NCBI GenBank assembly: GCA_019114495.1 | Contig: DXFK01000178.1 | Coordinates: 1-43,543, forward strand | Source of the DNA: Candidatus Blautia stercoravium | GTDB taxonomy: Bacteria; Bacillota; Clostridia; Lachnospirales; Lachnospiraceae | Reading direction: 5' to 3' | DNA length: 43,543 bases | Shown: in pieces, positions 28,062 through 37,089 of the stretch | Layout of the letters: each line of letters starts with the position of its first letter | How positions within the stretch are numbered: position 1 is the stretch's first letter | Program-made: the position numbers and the translations under genes | The notes under the pieces: model-generated | Database searches by the model: none | Seen by the model: the letters and a program-made list of their open reading frames with translations, nothing else | What the model was told of the DNA's origin: nothing

Positions 28062-28874
28062 CTATTTTACAGGTCCAATCAAACCTTCTCGATAGGCTCC
28101 TATGTATTCCATACAGTAGTCGTCCAGCCCCAGCAGCGCTTCTGTAGCATAGATATGTCCCAGCATATCCCGATTGGCCGGGTCTAAAATGGCACTGTCC
28201 AGACCCGCATTCATGGCAAGTGTCAAAAAGCAGCAGTTTATGAGCTTTCGCACAGGCAGGTTAAAGGAAATATTGCTGATAGCTGCTGTAATGTGTATGG
28301 AAGGATACTGTTTCCGAATAGTGGAAATTACCTCAACATTCATGGCAATACCGTCTTCGGAAGTACATAACATTTCCACCAGAGGGTCAACATGGATTCT
28401 GGAAGGTGCAATGTGATATTCTTCTGCCTTTTCCATAATGTGTTTGAAAACCCGCAGCCGGTCCTGGGCAGTTTTAGGAATTCCCGTATTGTCGCTTAAT
28501 AAGGCAATAACCTGCCAGTCCTTATTTTCCTCCTGAGCCAGAATGGGGAAGATCTTGTCAATTTTCTCTCCCTCTCCGGATACGGAATTGAAGATTCCCG
28601 GCCGTTTGCAGTGGGTGTAGACTTGAGCCAGCACATCCGGGCTTGGGCTGTCAATGGAAATCGGCAAATCTGTAACTTCCTGTATGCAGTCAATCATCCA
28701 CTTTAAGGTATCTGCTTCTATGTCCTCCGGCACAGAGGCACAGCAGTCAATATAAGAAGCATTGGCATCTGCCTGCATTTTTGCTCTGTTTTTAATAAAT
28801 TCCGCATCTCGGTTGGCAATGGCCTGGGCAACAGAGGGAATGGAGCCATTGATTTTTTCTCCGATAATAATCAT
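28062..28874 (-). CDS. Pterin-binding methyltransferase (methyltetrahydrofolate:corrinoid methyltransferase-like, MeTr/DHPS fold)
   Basis: MIIIGEKINGSIPSVAQAIANRDAEFIKNRAKMQADANASYIDCCAS, LPISIDSPSPDVLAQVY, GIFNSVSGEGEKI, IHVDPLVEM, HITAAISNISFNLP; AAGGAGG upstream. Confidence 0.92.
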   Translation of the reverse strand: MIIIGEKINGSIPSVAQAIANRDAEFIKNRAKMQADANASYIDCCASVPEDIEADTLKWMIDCIQEVTDLPISIDSPSPDVLAQVYTHCKRPGIFNSVSGEGEKIDKIFPILAQEENKDWQVIALLSDNTGIPKTAQDRLRVFKHIMEKAEEYHIAPSRIHVDPLVEMLCTSEDGIAMNVEVISTIRKQYPSIHITAAISNISFNLPVRKLINCCFLTLAMNAGLDSAILDPANRDMLGHIYATEALLGLDDYCMEYIGAYREGLIGPVK

Positions 28875-29091
28875 GATATATGCAGCCTCCTTACTGATTT
28901 GTTCTACTTGTATTTTAGCAGAAAGCAGGCTGGGGAGATATTCTATAAAGTGTTTGTAATTGGGGAAAGGTCTTCGTACAGAATGTAGGAGGGAAAAGGA
29001 ACAGGACAGGGCTTCAAAAGTCACAGTTCGTCTTGAAAAGCATCCACAGTACGGATATGAATTCCAGGCGTCTTTTTTGTGTGGGAATGTC

Positions 29092-29121
29092 TTGAATCCA
29101 GCCGAAGACATGGAGTATAAT
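29092..29121 (+). promoter_or_regulatory. Promoter candidate for the MATE gene (TTGAAT-18-TATAAT)
   Basis: TTGAAT 29092-29097, TATAAT 29116-29121. Confidence 0.6.
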
Positions 29122-29163
29122 GTCTCTTATCACCATCAAAACAGACAAAAGAGGGGGATTGTG

Positions 29164-30558
29164 ATGAAAAGTACATGGAGACAAAAGCTGATAGGAGACA
29201 AAAGTTTTTACAAGATGGTGCTGCTCATAGCCGTACCGATTATGATTCAGAATGGTATTACGAATTTTGTAAGCCTTCTGGATAATATTATGGTAGGACA
29301 GGTCGGTACAGAACAGATGACGGGTGTTGCCATTGTTAACCAGCTGATTTTTGTATACAATTTGTGCATTTTCGGAGGGGTTTCCGGTGCGGGCATTTTT
29401 ACGGCACAGTTTTTCGGGCAGAAGGATGACGAAGGCGTGGCCAATACCATGCGGTTTAAACTCTACATGGGAGCAATTCTGACCGGAATTACGGTTCTGC
29501 TGTTTCTTACTTTTGGGGAACCTCTGATTCAGATGTATTTAAAAGGAAATCAGGACGGAGGTGATGTGTCTGCTGCGCTCCGCTATGGAAAAGAATATCT
29601 GAGAATCATGCTCATAGGTCTGCCGCCGTTTATGCTGGTGCAGGTTTATGCCAGTACGCTGAGAGAGTGCGGAAGAACTGTTACACCTATGAAGGCAGGG
29701 ATTGTGGCAGTGATAGTGAATCTGGTATTTAACTATCTTCTGATTTACGGAAAATTTGGATTTCCAGAGATGGGAGTTGCAGGTGCCGCAGTTGCAACCG
29801 TGCTTTCCCGTTATGTAGAGGCGCTTATTGTAGTGGGTTGGACACACAGGCATAAGGAAATTAATACTTATATATCCGGTCTGTATAAAACTGTAAAAAT
29901 ACCGGCCTATCTGGTAAAAAGAATTCTGATAAAGGGAACTCCGCTGCTGCTGAATGAGACTCTTTGGGCAGCGGGTATGGCTGTGCTTTTGCAGTGTTAT
30001 TCCGTCAGAGGTATGAATGTAGTAGCAGGAATGAATATTTCCAATACGATTTCAAACTTATTTAATGTGGTATTTATTGCATTGGGCGATTCTGTGGCTA
30101 TTGTAGTAGGACAGCTTCTGGGAGCAGGCAAAATGGAAGAGGCCAGGGATACGGACAGAAAGATGATAGCCTTTTCGGTGGCCTGCTGTACCCTCATGGC
30201 GCTGGTTATGCTGGTCATTGCTCCGCTGTTTCCGCAGCTTTACAATACCAATGCCCAGTCCAGGGAATTTGCCAAATATTTTATTATGGTGACAGCTGTG
30301 TTTATGCCACAGAATGCCTTTTTGCATGCCGCTTATTTTACCCTGCGTTCCGGAGGGAAAACGATAGTTACCTTTTTCTTTGACAGCGTGTTTATCTGCT
30401 GCGTCAGTGTACCTATTGCGTATTTGCTGGGACATTTTACAGACTTGTATGTGGTGTATATTTTTATTGCTGTACAGCTTGCAGATATTATTAAGTGTGT
30501 CATCGGATTTATTCTGGTGAAAAAGGGTGTCTGGCTGCAGAACATTGTAGAAGTATAA
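29164..30558 (+). CDS. MATE-family efflux transporter
   Basis: MKSTWRQKLIGDKSFYKMVLLIAVPIMIQNGITNFVSLLDNIMVGQVGTEQMTGVAIVNQ; multi-TM hydrophobic protein. Confidence 0.93.
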   Translation: MKSTWRQKLIGDKSFYKMVLLIAVPIMIQNGITNFVSLLDNIMVGQVGTEQMTGVAIVNQLIFVYNLCIFGGVSGAGIFTAQFFGQKDDEGVANTMRFKLYMGAILTGITVLLFLTFGEPLIQMYLKGNQDGGDVSAALRYGKEYLRIMLIGLPPFMLVQVYASTLRECGRTVTPMKAGIVAVIVNLVFNYLLIYGKFGFPEMGVAGAAVATVLSRYVEALIVVGWTHRHKEINTYISGLYKTVKIPAYLVKRILIKGTPLLLNETLWAAGMAVLLQCYSVRGMNVVAGMNISNTISNLFNVVFIALGDSVAIVVGQLLGAGKMEEARDTDRKMIAFSVACCTLMALVMLVIAPLFPQLYNTNAQSREFAKYFIMVTAVFMPQNAFLHAAYFTLRSGGKTIVTFFFDSVFICCVSVPIAYLLGHFTDLYVVYIFIAVQLADIIKCVIGFILVKKGVWLQNIVEV

Positions 30559-30572
30559 AAAGAAAAACAGGG

Positions 30573-30628
30573 AGTCCCTGACAGTATGACGCAGGAAGAA
30601 TACGTCCAGCTGTCAGGGACTTTTTTTG
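30573..30628 (+). terminator. Intrinsic terminator downstream of the MATE gene
   Basis: AGTCCCTGACAG (30573-30584) / CTGTCAGGGACT (30610-30621), 12 bp perfect stem, followed by TTTTTTG. Confidence 0.88.
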
Positions 30629-30780
30629 TTTTACTGCGCTCTCTTACAAAAATTTTACCATGATTTTTGAAAACTGTGATAGTTTCCCAAGCGTATTCCC
30701 ATTAAACTAAAACCCGGACTTAGCGTTAAAAAAGTAAAGTATGAGAAAATGTAATGGAGTTTTAAGGGAGGAAGAAATCG

Positions 30781-31929
30781 GTGTCGGAAATTGCATTAAG
30801 GAATGTCTGCAAGATGTATGACGGTGCGCATTATGCCGTAAAAGATTTTAACCTGGAAATACAGGATAAAGAATTTGTTATCTTTGTAGGCCCTTCGGGA
30901 TGTGGGAAATCCACTACGCTGCGTATGATTGCGGGACTGGAGGAAATCAGTGACGGAGAGTTATGGATAGACGGGGAACTGTGCAATTATTATGAACCCG
31001 GAGAGCGGGGGCTTTCCATGGTTTTTCAGAATTATGCCCTGTATCCCAATATGACGGTTTATGGAAATCTGGCTTATGCCTTGAAAATCAGGAAAATACC
31101 GAAAAAGGAAATTGATGAAAAGGTACATAAGGTGGCGAAAACACTGGAAATCCAGCATTTGCTGGACAGAAGACCGGCAGCGCTTTCCGGGGGACAGAAG
31201 CAGAGGGTGGCCATTGGAAGTGCCATTATCCGAAAACCAAAAGCCTTTCTTATGGATGAACCACTGTCTAATCTGGATGCCAAGTTAAGGGCGCAGATGC
31301 GCATCGAACTGGCTAAGCTTCACAAAGAACTTGAGACTACAGTAGTCTATGTAACCCACGACCAGACAGAAGCCATGACTCTGGGAAGCAGAATTGTGGT
31401 TATGAAGGACGGTGTGGTGCAGCAGGCAGATACCCCTCAGAATGTGTACAATTCTCCGGCAAATCTTTTTGTGGCAGGCTTTATCGGTTCTCCTTCCATG
31501 AACTTCCTGGAGGCCTGGGTGGCTGTGGAAGACGGCAGAACGGTGCTGTATCCCGGAGGAAGCGAGCTGGGCAAAAAGGTTTATCTGGACGGAGAAAGAG
31601 GCGAGCTGGTAAGACAGAGAGAAAACGGAAAGAAAGTGATTCTGGGTATTCGTCCGGAGGATATTTACGAATATGAAGAGGCTGTGGAAAGAGGATTTGC
31701 CCAGAACTGCCAGGGTCTGGAAGAAACGGTGGTAACCAGGGAAATGCTGGGGGCAGAGGTGATTCTTTACTATGAGTCCCAGGAGAAGACCCACGCGGTA
31801 AGGCTCAGCCCGGAAAATCAGACCCAGACAGGGGAAAAGATTACTCTTTACTTTGATACAGAGAAAATCCATGTTTTTGATATGGAAACGGAAGAAAATT
31901 TATTTTACAGGGAGGATGTGCTGGCATGA
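30781..31929 (+). CDS. ABC transporter ATP-binding protein (UgpC/MsmK type)
   Basis: GTG start; VGPSGCGKSTTLRMIAGLEEI, LSGGQKQRVAIGSAIIRKPKAFLMDEPLSNLDAKLR, TOBE-like C-terminus. Confidence 0.94.
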   Translation: MSEIALRNVCKMYDGAHYAVKDFNLEIQDKEFVIFVGPSGCGKSTTLRMIAGLEEISDGELWIDGELCNYYEPGERGLSMVFQNYALYPNMTVYGNLAYALKIRKIPKKEIDEKVHKVAKTLEIQHLLDRRPAALSGGQKQRVAIGSAIIRKPKAFLMDEPLSNLDAKLRAQMRIELAKLHKELETTVVYVTHDQTEAMTLGSRIVVMKDGVVQQADTPQNVYNSPANLFVAGFIGSPSMNFLEAWVAVEDGRTVLYPGGSELGKKVYLDGERGELVRQRENGKKVILGIRPEDIYEYEEAVERGFAQNCQGLEETVVTREMLGAEVILYYESQEKTHAVRLSPENQTQTGEKITLYFDTEKIHVFDMETEENLFYREDVLA

Positions 31930-32798
31930 ACACAGGAAAAAAGAAGAAAATAAATCTTGCGCCTTACGGCTATCTTCTTCCATGTATGGCAGTTTTTGCG
32001 GTATTTCTGTTTTATCCGTTTTTTAAGACGATTTACCTGAGTCTTTATAAAACCAACAAAATGGGAGAAGCAAAGCTGTTTGTGGGTCTTGGCAATTATA
32101 CAGAACTGCTCAGCTCTGCTTCCTTTCGGAACAGCTTAAAGGTAACGTTGATATTTGTGGTTATTGTAGTTCTGGGAAGTATGCTTTTGGGGCTGATTGC
32201 GGCAGTTCTCTGCAACAAGGCATTTCCGGGAATCCGTTTTTTCAGTACGGCGTATGCGCTGCCTATGGCCATTGCGTCCAGTTCTGCGGCTATGATTTTC
32301 CAGATTATGCTTCATCCTTCTGTGGGAATTGTGAATAAGCTGCTGGGGCTTGATATCAACTGGCTGAATGACCCGAAAACAGCTCTTTACTGTGTGGCTA
32401 TTCTCACCGCATGGCTCAACAGCGGTATTAATTTCTTGTATTTTTCCGCAGGGCTTGGAAACATAGATGAAACCATTTATGAAAGGGCGTCTGTAGACGG
32501 CGCCAGCGGTGTGCAGCAATTTTTCACACTAACGCTGCCGGGACTTTCCCCGATTATGTTTTACACTCTGGTAGTGAATATTATTCAGGCGTTCCAGTCT
32601 TTTGGACAGATTAAGATTTTAACGGAAGGCGGACCAAATGAGAGCACCAATGTCATTGTGTATTCCATTTACCGTGACGCCTTCTTTAACTACAGATTCG
32701 GAAGTGCGGCGGCTCAGTCTGTTATCCTGTTTTTCATTGTAATGCTCATTACACTGGTAATGTTCCGCATAGAAAAGAAAGGAGTGAAATACTCGTGA
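31926..32798 (+). CDS. ABC transporter permease (UgpA-like)
   Basis: ATGA overlap with preceding gene; ERASVDGASGVQQFFTLTLPGLSP EAA-type loop. Confidence 0.9.
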   Translation: MNTGKKKKINLAPYGYLLPCMAVFAVFLFYPFFKTIYLSLYKTNKMGEAKLFVGLGNYTELLSSASFRNSLKVTLIFVVIVVLGSMLLGLIAAVLCNKAFPGIRFFSTAYALPMAIASSSAAMIFQIMLHPSVGIVNKLLGLDINWLNDPKTALYCVAILTAWLNSGINFLYFSAGLGNIDETIYERASVDGASGVQQFFTLTLPGLSPIMFYTLVVNIIQAFQSFGQIKILTEGGPNESTNVIVYSIYRDAFFNYRFGSAAAQSVILFFIVMLITLVMFRIEKKGVKYS

Positions 32799-33721
32799 CA
32801 CAGAGTGAAAATCTGGTTCTGGAATGTCCGGAACAGAAAAATTCTATCTCGAAAGAGCAGCTTCTGGAATTGAAGCGCCAGATGAACAGCAAGGCTCTGG
32901 CTAAGCGCAGAGCCCGCACAGGACTGCGGGTGACGGCCAATATTGTTTTGGCTTTTGTGGTGCTGCTGCCTCTTTTATATGCGGTGAGCATTGCACTTAT
33001 GCCCTCCGGCGAACTGTTTACCATGGATTTGAACTTAGTTCCTAAAAATCCAACCTTCAGCAATTTTAAAGACGCCATGACCAATGTACCTTTGCTTCGT
33101 TTTATTTTAAATTCTTTTATCATGGCGGGGTGTATTACCCTAGGCCAGATTGTGACCTGTTCTCTGGCTGCCTTCGCCTTTTCCTTTCTGGACTTTAAGG
33201 GAAAGGGAGTACTCTTTATGATTGTTATGGCCACCATGATGGTTCCCGGAGAGGCGACGATTATTTCCAACTATCTGACGGTGGGAAATCTGGGGATGCT
33301 GGACACTTATTCTGTATTGATTGTACCTTATCTGACATCAGCAATGGGTATTTTCCTGTTCCGTCAGTTTTATATGACCTTTCCGATTTCTCTGTATGAA
33401 TCTGCCAAGCTGGACGGCTGCGGCAATCTGAGATTCATTGCGCGGATTTTGATTCCGCTTACAAAGTCGGCAATCGGAGCCATGGCGGTTTACACATTCA
33501 TCAATGCATGGAATATGTATATGTGGCCGCTTTTGGTAACTGGGTCAGACCAGATGAGAACGGTACAGATTGGTATCAGTATGCTGGACAGCGTTGATTC
33601 CCAGTCCATTACCCTGATGATTGCAGGTGTGGTAATTGTAATTATTCCGTCCATTTCTATTTTTATCGTAGGACAGAAACAGCTTATCAGAGGTATGTTC
33701 TCTGGAGCAGTGAAAGGTTAA
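32795..33721 (+). CDS. ABC transporter permease (UgpE-like)
   Basis: GTG start overlapping the preceding TGA; ESAKLDGCGNLRFIARILIPLTKSAIGAMAVYTFINAWNMYMWPLLV. Confidence 0.9.
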   Translation: MTQSENLVLECPEQKNSISKEQLLELKRQMNSKALAKRRARTGLRVTANIVLAFVVLLPLLYAVSIALMPSGELFTMDLNLVPKNPTFSNFKDAMTNVPLLRFILNSFIMAGCITLGQIVTCSLAAFAFSFLDFKGKGVLFMIVMATMMVPGEATIISNYLTVGNLGMLDTYSVLIVPYLTSAMGIFLFRQFYMTFPISLYESAKLDGCGNLRFIARILIPLTKSAIGAMAVYTFINAWNMYMWPLLVTGSDQMRTVQIGISMLDSVDSQSITLMIAGVVIVIIPSISIFIVGQKQLIRGMFSGAVKG

Positions 33722-33744
33722 AAAGTGAAAAAGGAGAAACGTAA

Positions 33745-35151
33745 ATGAAGAAAAAATTGATTTCAGCACTTTTAATTGGAGCAATGGCCATGAGTACTAT
33801 GGCAGGCTGCGGAAACGGAAAAAGCCTGGAAGAAACACAGGCAGCAACGGACGGCAGTGACAGTCAGAAAACAGAAAGTACAGACCAGGAATTTTCCATG
33901 GCAGACGCAAAAGATGTAAGCGGAACAGAAATTTCTTTCTGGCATTCCATGGGCGGTGTCAACGGACAGGCAATTGACGCATTAGTAGAGAAATTCAACA
34001 AAGAAAATGAATATGGGATTACAGTAAACGCACAGTATCAGGGAGAGTACGATGATTCTCTGAACAAATTAAAGAGTGCACAGATTGGAAACATGGGAGC
34101 AGATTTGGTGCAGGTGTATGAAATCGGAACCAGATTTATGATTGAATCCGGCTGGATTACTCCAATGCAGAATATGGTAGATGCAGATAATTATGATTTG
34201 TCACAGATTGAGCCAAACCTGTCTGCTTACTACACCATTGATGATGAACTGTATTCCATGCCATTTAACTCTTCTACTCCAATTATGTATTACAATAAAG
34301 ATATGTTTGAGAAAGCCGGTATTACAGAGATTCCGGACAGCCTGGAAGCCATTGAGGCTGTGGGAGATAAGCTGCTGTCTGACGGCGGTGCAGGAGAAGT
34401 AATGTCTTTGGGTATCTATGGTTGGTTTTTTGAACAGTTTATGGGAAAACAGGGACTGGAATATGCCAACAATGGCAACGGAAGAGAAGAAGCGGCTACA
34501 GCGGTGGCTTTTGATGAAAACGGCGGTGCAAAGAATATTCTGACTGCCTGGAAATCTCTGTATGACAAGGGATTTGCGCCAAACGTAGGAAAAGGCGGAG
34601 ACGCAGGACTGGCTGATTTCTCAGCAGGAAAATCCGCAATTACTTTAGGATCTACCGCTTCTCTGAAACAGATTCTGCAGGATGTAAACGGCAAGTTTGA
34701 AGTGGGAACCGCCTATTTCCCGAAAATCAAATCCAGCGATGAAGGCGGTGTATCCATCGGAGGTGCTTCTCTTTGGGCTTTGAATAACAATGACCCGAAA
34801 AAGACAAGGGCTACCTGGGAATTTGTGAAATTCCTCATTTCCCCGGAGTCTCAGGCATACTGGAATGCACAGACCGGTTACTTCCCTGTTACAACAGCGG
34901 CTCAGGACGAGCAGGTATTTAAAGATAATGTTGCAAAATATCCACAGTTCCAGACAGCCATTGACCAGCTGCACGATTCTTCACCGGAATACACAGGCGC
35001 ACTGCTCAGCGTATTCCCAGAAGCAAGAGCAACGGTGGAATCTGAGATTGAAAATATGTTAAATGGAAACGAAGATGTGGACGGCGCAGTGAAAAACATG
35101 GCAGATGCCATTAACAAGTCCATTGAGGAATATAATCTTGTAAATGAGTAA
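33745..35151 (+). CDS. ABC transporter substrate-binding lipoprotein (UgpB-like)
   Basis: Lipobox STMAGCG; GTEISFWHSMGGVNGQAIDALVEKFNKENEYGI resembles UgpB. Confidence 0.88.
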   Translation: MKKKLISALLIGAMAMSTMAGCGNGKSLEETQAATDGSDSQKTESTDQEFSMADAKDVSGTEISFWHSMGGVNGQAIDALVEKFNKENEYGITVNAQYQGEYDDSLNKLKSAQIGNMGADLVQVYEIGTRFMIESGWITPMQNMVDADNYDLSQIEPNLSAYYTIDDELYSMPFNSSTPIMYYNKDMFEKAGITEIPDSLEAIEAVGDKLLSDGGAGEVMSLGIYGWFFEQFMGKQGLEYANNGNGREEAATAVAFDENGGAKNILTAWKSLYDKGFAPNVGKGGDAGLADFSAGKSAITLGSTASLKQILQDVNGKFEVGTAYFPKIKSSDEGGVSIGGASLWALNNNDPKKTRATWEFVKFLISPESQAYWNAQTGYFPVTTAAQDEQVFKDNVAKYPQFQTAIDQLHDSSPEYTGALLSVFPEARATVESEIENMLNGNEDVDGAVKNMADAINKSIEEYNLVNE

Positions 35152-35173
35152 GAAAGAACAGGGTGAAGACCAG

Positions 35174-35908
35174 ATGACAAAAGTATTTGCACACAGAGGC
35201 GCCAGCGGCTATGCTCCGGAAAATACGCTGGAAGCCTTTGCTTTGGCCGAAAAGCAGGGCGCTCAGGGAATCGAACTGGATGTGCAGCTGACGAAAGACG
35301 GCGAAGTGGTGGTTATTCATGACGAAACCATTGACCGGGTCAGTACCGGAAAGGGTGCAGTCCGGGATTATACACTGGAAGAATTGCGAAGATTTTCTTT
35401 CCATAACCACAAAAAAGAGTATGAGGGCGTGCAGATTCCCACGTTAAGAGAAGTTCTGGAACAGGTAAAGCCAGGAGACATGGAGGTTAATATTGAACTG
35501 AAAACAGGTATTTACTGGTATCCGGGATTGGAAGAGAAGACCGTAAAGCTGGTAAAAGCAGCCGGTATGGAAAAGAGGGTGATTTATTCTTCTTTTAACC
35601 ACTACAGTGTACAGAAAATACTGGAGCTGGACGCGGAGGCAGAAACGGCATATCTCTACAGTGACGTGCTGTTAAATGTGGAAAACTATGCAAAAAATAC
35701 AGGCGTATGTGGACTGCATCCGGCGGTGTATCATATGAAAATGGGGGATTTTCTGGAAAGCTACCGAAGAAGCGGTTTGAGAGTCCGGGTGTGGACGGTA
35801 AATGACGAGGCGGATATGAGGCAGTTCATAGAAAAGGATTTAGAGGCTGTGATTACCAATTATCCGGATAGGGCTCTGAGGGTGAGAGATGAAGTGAATC
35901 GGAAATAG
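35174..35908 (+). CDS. Glycerophosphodiester phosphodiesterase (UgpQ-like)
   Basis: VFAHRGASGYAPENTLEAFALAEKQGAQGIELDVQLTKDGEVVVIHDETIDRVSTGKG; start could also be 35144. Confidence 0.93.
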   Translation: MTKVFAHRGASGYAPENTLEAFALAEKQGAQGIELDVQLTKDGEVVVIHDETIDRVSTGKGAVRDYTLEELRRFSFHNHKKEYEGVQIPTLREVLEQVKPGDMEVNIELKTGIYWYPGLEEKTVKLVKAAGMEKRVIYSSFNHYSVQKILELDAEAETAYLYSDVLLNVENYAKNTGVCGLHPAVYHMKMGDFLESYRRSGLRVRVWTVNDEADMRQFIEKDLEAVITNYPDRALRVRDEVNRK

Positions 35909-35913
35909 ATAAG

Positions 35914-36067
35914 ACGGGGCTGTCGCATTAAGTGCATATCGAGAATATTTATACATTTTACGCTCAGTCTGCGCTCGCTTTGAGGCTGTGGTTTCAAAGC
36001 GTGCTGGACAAATTTGCTGGAAGTGTATAAATATTCCTGATTGCTGTTTTATGCGACGGTCTCGTTT
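35914..36067 (+). terminator. Nested three-tier stem-loop element ending in a T-tract (terminator with a large structured insert)
   Basis: Outer 15 bp stem 35914-35928/36051-36065 (3 G-T wobbles), middle 13 bp perfect stem 35943-35955/36024-36036, inner 11 bp hairpin 35976-36001 with TGTG loop, then TTTTC. Confidence 0.8.
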
Positions 36068-36108
36068 TTCTGTGGAAAATCTACTGCAATAATGAGAAAA
36101 AAATTTCA

Positions 36109-36810
36109 TCAATGGTTATTTCGTCTGTTTACAATGGTCAGCAGCCGGAATAGCTGCATGAGTGAAACTGCAAGAGCGGCCACATAGGTCAAAGCAGCTG
36201 CCGTAAGCACTTTTTTGGACCCGTAAATTTCATCGGACGTGAGGATTCCGCAGGTTTCAATGGCTCGGATAGGTCGTCTGCTGGCATCAAATTCTGTGGG
36301 CAGTGTAAAAAGCTGAAATAGGGTGGAAAGCCCGAAACAGGCAACCCCCACATAAGCCAGCATACCCATAGAAGAACCGGAACCGGCAAAGAGCAGGCCT
36401 GCCAGAATAAGGGGCATAGCCAGCTTTGAACCCAGGTTTGTAACGGGAATAATAGCATTTCTCAGCCGAATAGGCGCATAGTTCTGCGCATATTGAATGG
36501 CATGTCCGGCTTCGTGGGCAGCCACACCAATGGCGGCAGTGGAAGTCTGATGATAGACACTGTCTGAAAGCCGTATGACGTTATTTCTGGGGTCGTAGTG
36601 GTCTGTGAGATTACCGCTTACTCGTTCTATTCTTACGCTGTACAGCCCATTAGCATCCAAAACCCGTCTGGCAGCATCATAGCCGGTCATGTTCCGCATG
36701 GAGTATTGTGTGGAGTAGCGGCGGAAGGTGCTGTTGACATGGGAACTGGCCCACATTGCAAAGAGGACAGCAGGAAGTACATAAAAAATATAAGAATAAT
36801 CTATAAACAT
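36109..36810 (-). CDS. Zinc metallopeptidase, YugP-like membrane protein
   Basis: GVAAHEAGHAIQYAQNYAPIRLRNAIIPVTN (HExxH), TM segments. Confidence 0.88.
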   Translation of the reverse strand: MFIDYSYIFYVLPAVLFAMWASSHVNSTFRRYSTQYSMRNMTGYDAARRVLDANGLYSVRIERVSGNLTDHYDPRNNVIRLSDSVYHQTSTAAIGVAAHEAGHAIQYAQNYAPIRLRNAIIPVTNLGSKLAMPLILAGLLFAGSGSSMGMLAYVGVACFGLSTLFQLFTLPTEFDASRRPIRAIETCGILTSDEIYGSKKVLTAAALTYVAALAVSLMQLFRLLTIVNRRNNH

Positions 36811-37024
36811 TTCCTTCATCTCCTGTAAGATAATTTATAATCAGTATACTACGCCAAAAAAATTATATGCAAGAAAAAGAATATAAAAAATTATAAAACT
36901 TATAGAAAAAGGGCTGGTGTGAACAGTAACGAAAAAATTAGACAAATCGGAACCGCAAATTTTGTTTGATTTTACAAGATTGAAATTCAAAAGCATGTGT
37001 GGTAGTGTATTTATAAAGATTATT

Positions 37025-37055
37025 GGAAACGTTACCGATACCGTTACCGGAAACG
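37025..37055. promoter_or_regulatory. Two overlapping LacI-type operator candidates upstream of malQ
   Basis: GGAAACGTTACC-GATA-CCGTTACCGGAAACG: half-sites GGAAACG (37025-37031, 37049-37055) and CGTTACC (37030-37036, 37042-37048). Confidence 0.65.
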
Positions 37056-37089
37056 CGGAGAAAATGAGAGAAGGAAAAGGAGAAGAGAA

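Noticed and set aside
30671-30685. AAACT-GTGAT-AGTTT short inverted repeat upstream of the ugp-like operon
   Set aside because: Only 5-bp AT-rich arms; too weak to call an operator.
35914-36067. Transposase-bearing insertion sequence
   Set aside because: Only about 150 bp with no coding capacity; kept as a structured repeat/RNA candidate instead.
37020-37055. CcpA cre site upstream of malQ
   Set aside because: TTGGAAACGTTACCGAT matches the left half of cre but deviates at the conserved right half (CA); a local LacI-family operator explains the repeated half-sites better.
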